Source: CAMLHP01 sp035707845
GTDB lineage: Bacteria; Gemmatimonadota; Gemmatimonadetes; Gemmatimonadales; GWC2-71-9
Reading direction: 5' to 3'
DNA length: 22,113 bases
Assembly: GCA_035707845.1 (NCBI GenBank)
Contig: DASSTP010000230.1
Coordinates: 1 to 22,113 of the forward strand
Below the pieces are notes generated by a model. It had not been told where the DNA came from and made no database searches. It worked only from the letters and a program-made list of their open reading frames with translations. This document shows positions 15,364 to 22,113 of this stretch, in pieces (position 1 is the first letter of the stretch; every line of letters starts with the position of its first letter). The position numbers and the translations under genes were made by a program.

Positions 15364-18078
15364 GTGGTCAAGACTCGAGTGCATGATCTGGCTGCGGAAT
15401 TCGACATTCCGCCCGAACAGCTGATGCAGCTGCTTCGTGACATGGACATCTTCGTCCGCAGTCACCTGTCGGCGCTGGAAGGCGACCAGGTCTCGGCGGT
15501 TCGCGTTCGCTGGGAGCGTGAGAAGCGCCGGAGCGCCACCGAGGCACAGCCCAAGCGCGGCCGCCGGAAGGCCAAGGCCGCCGAGCCCGTGGCCGCCGAG
15601 CCGGCCAAGCCGGCTCGGCGTCGGCGTACCGCGGCTGAAGTGGCGGAAGCCGAGGCACAGGCGCAGGCGGAGCGCGCGGAAGCCGAACGCGATGGCCTCG
15701 AACTCGAGATCGAACTCCCTCGTCTCGAACCGGAAGAGCCCAAGGTCTCCCGCACGCTGGAAGAGCGCGCGCGCGAGCTCTTCAAGGACCTGCCGCCGGT
15801 CGAGCCCGAGCCCGAGCCCGAGCCGCAGGAGCAGGCCGCCACGCCGGAACCGGCGCCGGCTGCGCCCGAGCGCCCCGCGGCCAGCGCTGCACCGGCGTCC
15901 CCGGTCGAGGAAACGCCGGCGCCTCCCAAGCCGGCACGGGCGCCATTCATTCCGCCTCGCGTGCCACGCCCCGCGGCCGGGTCGCGTCCGGCAGGACCGC
16001 GTCCCGTCTTCTCGACCAGCACGCCGGGTTCCGGCACCCGGGAGCGTCCTGCGCCCGCGCGTCCCGGTGAGGAGCGGCCGGCACCCGCCAGCGCTGGTGG
16101 CGCGGGCGGCCGCCGCAAGGGCAAGAAGGGCCGTCGCGGCTATGTGGACCAGGATGCGGTGCAGGAGAACATCGCCAAGACGCTGCAGGGGCTGAAGGGC
16201 GGCTCCGGACGCAAGGGCGCCCGCCGCTCCGACGAGCCGAGCTATCGCGACATCGTGGCCGGCCGTGCCAAGGAAGAGCGGGAAAAGGAAAAGACCCGCA
16301 TTCGTGTCAACGAGTTCATCTCGGTGGCAGAGCTTGCAGCCGGCATGAAGATTCCCGCTACCCAGATTGTCCAGTTCGCGTTCAAGGAACTGGGCCTCAT
16401 GGTGACCGTGAACCAGCGGCTGGATTTTGACCAGATCGAACTGATTGCGTCCGAGTTCGGGTTCGAGGCGGTCCGGGAACAGGAATACCAGGCCGAGGTG
16501 GAGGAAGCAGCGGAGCCCGACAAGCCGGAAGACCTGGTGTCGCGGCCGCCCGTCGTCACCATCATGGGCCACGTGGACCACGGCAAGACCTCGCTGCTCG
16601 ACTACATCCGCAAGGAAAACATCGTCGCGGGCGAGGCCGGCGGCATTACGCAGCACATCGGTGCCTATCACGTGGCGCTGCCGAACGGGAAGGAAATGAC
16701 CTTCCTCGACACACCGGGTCACCAGGCGTTCACCGCCATGCGTGCCCGCGGCGCCCAGGTCACCGACATCGTGGTGCTGGTGGTGGCGGCGGATGACCAG
16801 GTCATGCCGCAGACGGTCGAGGCCATCAGCCATGCGCGCAATGCCGGCGTGCCGATGGTCGTCGCCATCAACAAGATCGATCTCCCGTCGGCCAACGTGC
16901 CAAAGGTCAAGCAGGATCTCCTCCAGCACAGCGTGGTGCTCGAGGAGTTCGGTGGCCAGGTGCTCTCGGCGGAAATCTCCGCCAAGAAGGGCACCGGCGT
17001 GGAGCACCTGCTCGAGCAGGTGCTGCTGCAGGCCGAGATCCTCGACCTCAAGGCCAACCCCGAGGCGCGGCCGCAGGGCACCGTGCTCGAGGCCACCCTT
17101 GATCCGGGCAAGGGCCCGCTCGCCACGGTGCTGGTCCAGCGGGGCACGCTCAAGGTGGGCGACGACTTCATCTGCGGCATGTTCAGCGGCCGCGTGCGCG
17201 CGCTGTTCGACGAGCGCGGCAATGCGGTGACCGAAGCCGGTCCCACTATTCCGGTGCAGGTACTGGGCTTTGACGGCGTGCCTTCGGCGGGCGACACCTT
17301 CCTCACGGTGACCGATGCCTCCGAGGCGCGCGATATCGCGCAGAAGCGGCAGCGGCTCGAGCGCGAGGCGCAGAGCCGGCGCAGCCAGCGCGGCACCAGT
17401 CTCGAGGACTTCAGCCGAGCGCTCAAGGAAGGCGAAGTCTCCACCCTGCCGATCATCATCAAGGCCGACCAGGGTGGTCCCGCCGAAGCCCTCGCCGACG
17501 CGCTGGCGCAGCTCAGCACCAGCGAAGTGCGAGTGGACGTGGTGCTGCGCGGCGTGGGCGCCATCAGCGAGAGCGACGTGCTGCTTGCGCGCGCGTCCAA
17601 CGCCATCATTCTCGGTTTCCATGTGCGGCCCGACTCCAACGCCCGCACGGCGGCGGAACGTGAAGGGGTGGACGTCCGGACCTATCGCGTCATCTACGAA
17701 GCGGTGGACGACGTGCGCAAGGCGCTCGAGGGCCTCCTCAAGCCGGCGGAGAAGGAGACTGTCCTGGGCGAAGCCGAGGTGCTCCAGCTGTTCAAGGTCA
17801 GCAAGGTGGGCACCATCGCCGGCTGCCGGGTGGCGCAGGGCGTCATCACCCGCGGTGCACAGGTGCGCGTCATCCGCGACGGCGTGACGGTGTACACCGG
17901 CGAGATGTCCAGCCTCAAGCGCTTCAAGGACGATGTCCGCGAAGTGCGCGAAGGCCAGGAATGCGGCATTGGGGTCGAGAACTTCAACGACCTGAAGGTG
18001 GGCGACCGGATCGAGGCGTACCGCATGGAAGAAGTGAAGCGGACGCTGGAGTCGGTGGGGACGCCCGGCGCCGCCTGA
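15364..18078 (+). CDS. infB: Translation initiation factor IF-2
   Basis: IF-2 is the GTPase that brings fMet-tRNA to the 30S subunit and promotes subunit joining. The 904-residue protein has a first IF2_N domain (about 3-50, TRVHDLAAEFDIPPEQLMQL), a long Pro/Ala/Glu/Arg-rich linker (about 55-300, including a Glu-Pro repeat and a basic GRRKGKKGRRG stretch) and a second IF2_N domain (about 310-367). The GTPase core follows with G1 GHVDHGKT (402-409), GGITQHIG (426-433), DTPGH (449-453), NKID (503-506) and SAKKG (539-543). Domains II, III and the fMet-tRNA-binding C-terminal domain complete it (VSKVGTIAGCRV, ECGIGVENFNDLKVGD). Only the linker is unconserved. It starts immediately after the L7Ae-like stop and ends 1 nt before the DUF503 gene. 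Confidence 0.97.
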   Translation: MVKTRVHDLAAEFDIPPEQLMQLLRDMDIFVRSHLSALEGDQVSAVRVRWEREKRRSATEAQPKRGRRKAKAAEPVAAEPAKPARRRRTAAEVAEAEAQAQAERAEAERDGLELEIELPRLEPEEPKVSRTLEERARELFKDLPPVEPEPEPEPQEQAATPEPAPAAPERPAASAAPASPVEETPAPPKPARAPFIPPRVPRPAAGSRPAGPRPVFSTSTPGSGTRERPAPARPGEERPAPASAGGAGGRRKGKKGRRGYVDQDAVQENIAKTLQGLKGGSGRKGARRSDEPSYRDIVAGRAKEEREKEKTRIRVNEFISVAELAAGMKIPATQIVQFAFKELGLMVTVNQRLDFDQIELIASEFGFEAVREQEYQAEVEEAAEPDKPEDLVSRPPVVTIMGHVDHGKTSLLDYIRKENIVAGEAGGITQHIGAYHVALPNGKEMTFLDTPGHQAFTAMRARGAQVTDIVVLVVAADDQVMPQTVEAISHARNAGVPMVVAINKIDLPSANVPKVKQDLLQHSVVLEEFGGQVLSAEISAKKGTGVEHLLEQVLLQAEILDLKANPEARPQGTVLEATLDPGKGPLATVLVQRGTLKVGDDFICGMFSGRVRALFDERGNAVTEAGPTIPVQVLGFDGVPSAGDTFLTVTDASEARDIAQKRQRLEREAQSRRSQRGTSLEDFSRALKEGEVSTLPIIIKADQGGPAEALADALAQLSTSEVRVDVVLRGVGAISESDVLLARASNAIILGFHVRPDSNARTAAEREGVDVRTYRVIYEAVDDVRKALEGLLKPAEKETVLGEAEVLQLFKVSKVGTIAGCRVAQGVITRGAQVRVIRDGVTVYTGEMSSLKRFKDDVREVREGQECGIGVENFNDLKVGDRIEAYRMEEVKRTLESVGTPGAA

Positions 18079-18079
18079 G

Positions 18080-18361
18080 ATGCTGGTGGGCATTGCCGAG
18101 TGGCAGCTGCACCTGCCCGGCTGTCACTCGCTCAAGGACAAGCGCAGCATCATCCGGCCGATCCTGGCACAGCTGCGGCAGCGCTGTAACGTGTCGGTGG
18201 CCGAGACAGGACGGCAGGACCAGTGGCAGGAAGCGGAGATTGCCTGCGCCGCCGTGGGATCGGACCGGCGGATCGTTGAGGAAACCTTGCGGGCCGCGGA
18301 TCGCGTCGTGGACGGTGCGGACGGGGTGCGCATCATGGATTCAGTGACGGTGTATCGGTGA
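18080..18361 (+). CDS. DUF503 family protein (YlxP-like)
   Basis: A 93-residue protein with the DUF503 pattern: short N-terminal strand (MLVGIAEWQLHLPGCHSLKDKRSI), a helix with IRPILAQLRQRCNVSVAE and a strand with QEAEIACAAVGSD. In many bacteria (for example B. subtilis ylxP) this gene sits between infB and rbfA, as here. Its biochemical role is not established; the position suggests ribosome biogenesis. ATG 18080 is 1 nt after the infB stop, and the gene ends in a GTGA overlap with rbfA. Confidence 0.85.
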   Translation: MLVGIAEWQLHLPGCHSLKDKRSIIRPILAQLRQRCNVSVAETGRQDQWQEAEIACAAVGSDRRIVEETLRAADRVVDGADGVRIMDSVTVYR

Positions 18362-18720
18362 AGGGTTCATCACGACGCCCCGAACAGGTGGGCGAAACCA
18401 TCCGCCAGGTCGTGGCCGACGCGCTGGCGCGCGGCGAGCTGCGGGACCCGCGGATCGGCCTGGTCACGGTGACGCGCGTGGACGTCACGGGCGATCTCTC
18501 CCACGCGTACGTCTTCGTGAGCCCGCAGGGCGACGAGGACGAGCGCACCCGGGCCATGGAAGGGCTGGAGAGCGCCTCGGGCTTCCTTCGCTCGCTGGTC
18601 GCGAAGGTGCTCACGACCCGCTCGGTTCCGGAGCTTCATCTCGAGCTGGATCGCGGCCTCGAGCACGCGCAGCGGATCGAGCAGATCCTGGCCGAGCTTC
18701 GGCGTGAGGAGCAGCGCTGA
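18358..18720 (+). CDS. rbfA: 30S ribosome-binding factor A
   Basis: RbfA is a KH-fold factor that binds the immature 30S subunit near helix 1 of 16S rRNA and helps late maturation. 120 residues, the usual size. Recognisable segments: RRPEQVGETIRQVVADALA (N-terminal helix), DPRIGLVTVTRVDVTGDLSHAYVFV (typical 'D-P-R...V-T-x-V...D-L-x-x-A' pattern), and LRSLVAKVLTTRSVPELHLELD. The GTG start lies in the GTGA overlap with DUF503. The stop codon is part of a CTGA overlap with truB. Confidence 0.93.
   Translation: MKGSSRRPEQVGETIRQVVADALARGELRDPRIGLVTVTRVDVTGDLSHAYVFVSPQGDEDERTRAMEGLESASGFLRSLVAKVLTTRSVPELHLELDRGLEHAQRIEQILAELRREEQR
18706..18711 (+). promoter_or_regulatory. Ribosome-binding site for truB (supports a CTG start)
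   Basis: GAGGAG lies inside the end of rbfA, 5 nt upstream of CTG 18717. No ATG, GTG or TTG stands at a suitable distance in the truB frame, so this site points to CTG as the initiation codon. Confidence 0.6.
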
Positions 18721-19568
18721 CGGGCGCCCTGCTCATTGACAAGCCAGCGGGCCCGACCTCGCATGATGTCGTGGCGCGGGTCCGCAAGACGTTCGGCGTG
18801 CGCCGGGTGGGTCACACCGGCACCCTCGATCCCTTTGCGAGTGGGCTGCTGGTGGTGCTGGTGGGACGTGTCACCCGGCTGGCTCGCTTCATCGAGGGGC
18901 AGGACAAGACGTACCTCGCCACGGCAGAGCTGGGCGTGTCCACCGACACCGACGACCGCACCGGACAGGTAGCGGGAGGATCGCCGCGCCCGGTGAGCGA
19001 TGCCGAGCTGGCCGAGGCGCTGGCCGCGCTCACCGGCACCCAGCTGCAGCGGCCGCCGGCCTTCTCGGCGCGGCACGTCGAAGGCCGGCGCAGTTATCAG
19101 CTCGCGCGGCAGGGCGTGATGGTGGACCTCCCGCCCACCGAAGTCGAGGTGCACGCGCTGGAGCTGGTGAGCCGCTCGGGAAACCTGGTGACACTCCGCG
19201 CCCGCGTGAGCCGCGGCACATACGTTCGGGCGCTCGCCCGTGACCTGGGCCAGCGGCTGGGGACCGGTGCCCATCTCACCGAGCTTCGGCGGGAGCGCAT
19301 CGGTGATCTGGATGTCGGCGAGGCCACGCCGCTGGCGGAGTTGAGCAGGGAGACGCCGCTGCGGCCTGCCGCAGGACTGCTGGCGCACCTGCCGGCCGCA
19401 GAGCTCGCCCCGGCCGACGCCGTGGCGGTGCGACATGGGCGAGCGGTCCCTTGGACCGGTGCGGCGGCGCCGGCAGTCACCCTTCACGCTGAAGGACGGC
19501 TCCTGGGTGTGGCCCAGGCCGCGGGGGACGAGCTGCGACCGGTCATCGTGCTCGAGGATCCGGCGTGA
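18717..19568 (+). CDS. truB: tRNA pseudouridine-55 synthase (non-canonical CTG start)
   Basis: TruB makes pseudouridine 55 in the T-loop of almost all tRNAs. About 283 residues from the proposed start. The conserved first strand and motif I (LLIDKPAGPTSHDVV) begin just after codon 1, then VGHTGTLDPFASGLL contains the catalytic Asp38. Later segments include SRGTYVRALARDLG and the C-terminal PUA-like extension. The first canonical start codon, GTG 18771, would delete DKPAGPTSHD and must be wrong. Upstream, the frame is open only to 18708; CTG 18717 lies 5 nt after GAGGAG and in a CTGA overlap with rbfA, parallel to the GTGA/ATGA overlaps elsewhere in the operon. ACG 18720 is a less likely alternative. 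Confidence 0.9.
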   Translation: MTGALLIDKPAGPTSHDVVARVRKTFGVRRVGHTGTLDPFASGLLVVLVGRVTRLARFIEGQDKTYLATAELGVSTDTDDRTGQVAGGSPRPVSDAELAEALAALTGTQLQRPPAFSARHVEGRRSYQLARQGVMVDLPPTEVEVHALELVSRSGNLVTLRARVSRGTYVRALARDLGQRLGTGAHLTELRRERIGDLDVGEATPLAELSRETPLRPAAGLLAHLPAAELAPADAVAVRHGRAVPWTGAAAPAVTLHAEGRLLGVAQAAGDELRPVIVLEDPA

Positions 19569-20464
19569 GCGTCGTGACAGTGGGTTCGTTCGACGGCGTG
19601 CATCCGGGGCACCGGGCGGTGCTGGATGAAATCAGCCGGCGGGCTGCGGCAGCTCGTATGCAGAGCATCGTTGTTACCTTCGAGCCGCACCCGCTGGAGG
19701 TGGTGAACCCGCCCGCCGCGCCGCCGCTGCTGACGCCCGGCGCGGAACGGATCGAGGTACTCGCCACGACGCAGGTGGACCGGGTGGTCATCCTGCGCTT
19801 CGACCACGCGCTCGCGAGGCTGACTCCCGAGGCGTTCGTGCGGCAGGTGCTGCTTGCCCGGCTGGGAATGACGGCGCTGGTGATCGGGCATGATCACGGG
19901 TTTGGCCGGGGCCGCAGCGGGGACGAGGCCACCTTGCGCGCGCTGGGCGCCGAGCACGGATTCCCCGTGGATGTCGTTGAGCCGGTGGACCTGGGCACCG
20001 GCCACGTCTCCAGTTCGCGAATCCGCCGAGCCGTGGCCGGTGGTGACCTCGACGGCGCGGCCGCGCTGCTCGGGCGCCGGTACAGCGTGAGCGGTGTGGT
20101 GGGCCGGGGGGCGGGCCGGGGACGCACCCTGGGCGTACCCACCATCAACATCGGCGCCGTGCCGGCGCGGAAGCTGCTGCCGCCGGATGGCGTGTACGCC
20201 GTCGAGGTGGAAACGCGGCAGGGCTGTTTTGGCGGCATGATGAATCAGGGCGGGCGGCCCACGTTCGAGGACGCGGCTCGCATGCTCGAGGCGCACCTGT
20301 TCGGCTTTGCCGGCGATCTTTATGGCGAGCGGGTGCGGCTGACGTGGGTCACTCGCCTGCGGGACATCCGCCGGTTTCAGTCGGCGGACGATCTCGTGGC
20401 ACAACTGGCGCAGGATGGCGCCGACGCCCGGGCAGCACTTGCCCGGGTGCAACGGAAACCTTAG
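19565..20464 (+). CDS. ribF: Bifunctional riboflavin kinase / FAD synthetase
   Basis: RibF phosphorylates riboflavin to FMN and adenylates FMN to FAD. The 299-residue protein has the N-terminal nucleotidyltransferase domain (GSFDGVHPGHR at 7-17, VTFEPHPLEVV, GHDHGFGRGRSGD, SSSRIRRA) and the C-terminal kinase domain (GRGRTLGVPTINI, PPDGVYAVEVE, EAHLFGFAGDLYGERV). Both active sites look complete. The N-terminus is about 15 residues shorter than in E. coli RibF because the GTG start is fixed by a GTGA overlap with truB. The truB-ribF pairing is common in bacteria. Confidence 0.95.
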   Translation: MSVVTVGSFDGVHPGHRAVLDEISRRAAAARMQSIVVTFEPHPLEVVNPPAAPPLLTPGAERIEVLATTQVDRVVILRFDHALARLTPEAFVRQVLLARLGMTALVIGHDHGFGRGRSGDEATLRALGAEHGFPVDVVEPVDLGTGHVSSSRIRRAVAGGDLDGAAALLGRRYSVSGVVGRGAGRGRTLGVPTINIGAVPARKLLPPDGVYAVEVETRQGCFGGMMNQGGRPTFEDAARMLEAHLFGFAGDLYGERVRLTWVTRLRDIRRFQSADDLVAQLAQDGADARAALARVQRKP

Positions 20465-20493
20465 CGGGCCCCGGCTCGCGCTTCTGGGCAGCC

Positions 20494-22113
20494 ATGTTCG
20501 ACTCCATTCGCAATCGGCTGATCATCATCGGCCTGCTGGTCGTGGCAAGCGGATACTTCCTCTTCCCGCGCTCCATCACCACGCGTGTGCGCACCGCCAG
20601 CGGTGCCATGAAGGACACGGTCGAGACGCGTATTCCCATCAAGCGCGGGCTCGACCTCCAGGGCGGCATGCACCTGGAACTGGAACTGGACCAGAGCAAG
20701 CAGGTGAGCTCCGATGTGAAGCGCGACATCGAGCTGGCCTTGCAGGTGCTCCGGAAGCGCATCGACGAATTCGGCGTCGCGGAGCCGCTGATCCAGAAGC
20801 AGGGCGACAGCCGCATCGTGGTGGAGCTGGCCGGCATCACCGACCCCGACCGCGCCAAGGATATCGTCCAGCAGAGCGCCTTCCTCGAGTTCCGGCTCAC
20901 CGACAAGACCAACGCGCTCGACAAGTCGCTGCCCGCCATGGACCGTGCCCTGCGGAACCTCGGCATCACCGGCGCTGCGCCCGGCGAGAAGCCCAAGCCC
21001 TCCGCGGTGCAGGAACTGCTGGGTGGCGATTCCACCGCCCGGGCCGATTCCACAAAGTCCGACTCGACCGCGGCGGATTCGGCCAGCGCAGGGACCGGCA
21101 TCCTGCAGGACCTGATCCAGCCGTCAGGGCAGATGCCCGGCGAATACGTGGTGCAGGAGTCGGCCTACCCGCGGGTGGACAGCCTGCTGAAGGTTCCCGA
21201 GGTGCAGCGTGCGCTCCCACGCGGCGTGACGCTCTTCTGGGCCTCGCAGCCGGTCAGCATCGGCGTCGAGCCGTTCCGCTACCTCTATGCGCTGGATACC
21301 CGGGCCATGATCACCGGTGACCGGCTGGTGGATGCAACCGCCCAGCTGGATCCGATCACCAACGGGCCGGTGGTGAACTTCGAGCTGGATCACGCGGGTG
21401 GCCGGCGGTTCGGCGAGGCCACGGGCCGCCACATCGGTGACTACATGGCCATCATCCTGGATGGCGAGGTGCAGGGCAGGCCGCCGGTCATCCAGGACCA
21501 GATCGGCCGCAGCGGCCGCATCACGTTGCAGGGGAAGTCCATCGAGGACGCCAACGACCTGGCGCTCACGCTCCGGGCCGGCTCGCTCCCCATTCCGCTC
21601 AAGATCGTGGCCGAGGGCCAGGTGGGCGCCAGCCTTGGCGCCGACTCGATCAGCGGCGGCGTCACGGCCGGCATCGTGGGCACGATTCTCGTTGTCCTCA
21701 TCATGCTGGGCTACTACCGGCTGAGCGGCGCGCTCGCGGTGCTGGCGCTGATGCTCTACCTGCTGTTCAGCCTCGCGGGCCTCGCGGCCCTCGGCGCCAC
21801 CCTCACGCTGCCGGGTCTTGCGGGCCTGGTGCTCTCGGTCGGCATCGCGGTAGATGCCAACGTGCTGATCTTCGAGCGCATCCGCGAGGAGCTGCAGCAC
21901 GGCAAGAGCGTGCGCCTGAGCGTGGATGAGGGCTTCAAGCACGCCATGAACGCCATCGTCGACTCCAACGTCAGCACGGTGCTGACGGCGCTCTTCCTCT
22001 TCCAGTTCGGCACCGGCCCCGTCAAGGGCTTCGCGGTGACACTCATCATCGGCATCGTGGCCTCGATGATCACCGCCATCTTCGTCACCCGCACCTTCTT
22101 CCTTCTCTGGCTG
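20494..22113 (+). CDS. secD: Protein translocase subunit SecD (C-terminal end outside window)
   Basis: SecD is an inner-membrane partner of SecYEG that uses proton motive force to complete protein export, working with SecF. 540 codons are open to the right edge. The N-terminal membrane helix (about residues 9-24) is followed by GLDLQGGMHLELELD (SecD motif), the large periplasmic P1 domain, and the C-terminal transmembrane block with GIAVDANVLIFERIREEL, the hallmark of SecD/RND relatives. Only a short C-terminus is missing. P1 contains an Asp-Ser-Thr-rich insert (about residues 177-200). The start ATG is 29 nt after ribF, without a clear Shine-Dalgarno. secF is expected next but lies outside the window. 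Confidence 0.95.
   Translation, partial: MFDSIRNRLIIIGLLVVASGYFLFPRSITTRVRTASGAMKDTVETRIPIKRGLDLQGGMHLELELDQSKQVSSDVKRDIELALQVLRKRIDEFGVAEPLIQKQGDSRIVVELAGITDPDRAKDIVQQSAFLEFRLTDKTNALDKSLPAMDRALRNLGITGAAPGEKPKPSAVQELLGGDSTARADSTKSDSTAADSASAGTGILQDLIQPSGQMPGEYVVQESAYPRVDSLLKVPEVQRALPRGVTLFWASQPVSIGVEPFRYLYALDTRAMITGDRLVDATAQLDPITNGPVVNFELDHAGGRRFGEATGRHIGDYMAIILDGEVQGRPPVIQDQIGRSGRITLQGKSIEDANDLALTLRAGSLPIPLKIVAEGQVGASLGADSISGGVTAGIVGTILVVLIMLGYYRLSGALAVLALMLYLLFSLAGLAALGATLTLPGLAGLVLSVGIAVDANVLIFERIREELQHGKSVRLSVDEGFKHAMNAIVDSNVSTVLTALFLFQFGTGPVKGFAVTLIIGIVASMITAIFVTRTFFLLWL

Noticed and set aside
15802..15831. Glu-Pro repeat in infB as a separate repeat element.
   Set aside because: It is part of the naturally low-complexity, poorly conserved IF-2 linker and is short.
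15313..18093. A 926-codon open frame antisense to infB, and similar long antisense frames elsewhere (for example 3258-5006 opposite pcrA).
   Set aside because: High-GC third-position bias keeps the opposite frames open. The translations are low-complexity His/Arg/Gly-rich sequences with no family features, while the sense strand encodes complete conserved proteins.
18771..19568. GTG 18771 as the truB start.
   Set aside because: It removes the conserved first strand and motif I (LLIDKPAGPTSHD) and has no suitable ribosome-binding site; CTG 18717 fits better.

Overview
This 22.1 kb window is dense, high-GC bacterial chromosome carrying core housekeeping genes. There is no sign of phage, insertion sequences, CRISPR or rRNA/tRNA genes. 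Gene content and style suggest Gemmatimonadota or a neighbouring phylum: near-continuous overlapping genes, GTG starts in GTGA overlaps, apparently leaderless starts behind TTGAC-type promoters, a MurA with Asp instead of Cys, and Asp-Ser-Thr-rich inserts. The phylum is an inference from gene order and protein style and is not proven here.

Region 1 (1-295): the start of a leftward Roadblock/LC7 gene (cut by the window edge) and a small lipoprotein gene diverge from a compact region with two back-to-back sigma70-like promoters. Region 2 (296-9913): one long rightward operon encodes lipoprotein, SerS, an orphan membrane histidine kinase, a PcrA/UvrD helicase, GatC, GatA, GatB and a cysteine-desulfurase-like PLP enzyme. 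Almost every junction overlaps by 1-8 nt. Region 3 (9893-11308): a heptanucleotide tandem repeat sits where this operon converges on a leftward pair: a membrane coiled-coil protein followed by an exported zinc-dependent phospholipase C-like protein.

Region 4 (11309-13565): murA and pgeF overlap and both act on peptidoglycan precursors. A promoter-like element lies over the pgeF stop codon and a strong intrinsic terminator follows about 65 nt downstream. Region 5 (13566-22113): a 230-nt leader with a second, inverted heptameric repeat leads into nusA-ylxQ-infB-DUF503-rbfA-truB-ribF-secD, which is the classic transcription/translation operon without rimP or ylxR at their usual places. secD runs off the right edge.

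Functionally, the window combines tRNA charging (SerS, GatCAB), translation initiation and ribosome maturation (IF2, RbfA, L7Ae-like protein), tRNA modification (TruB), transcription termination/antitermination (NusA), DNA repair (PcrA), cell-wall precursor synthesis (MurA, PgeF), flavin cofactors (RibF) and protein export (SecD). I see no undescribed multi-gene system. The best leads are regulatory and sequence-level: a candidate attenuator upstream of nusA, a probable CTG start for truB, two heptamer repeat loci, a MurA expected to be fosfomycin-insensitive, and a cysteine-desulfurase-like enzyme lacking the catalytic cysteine.
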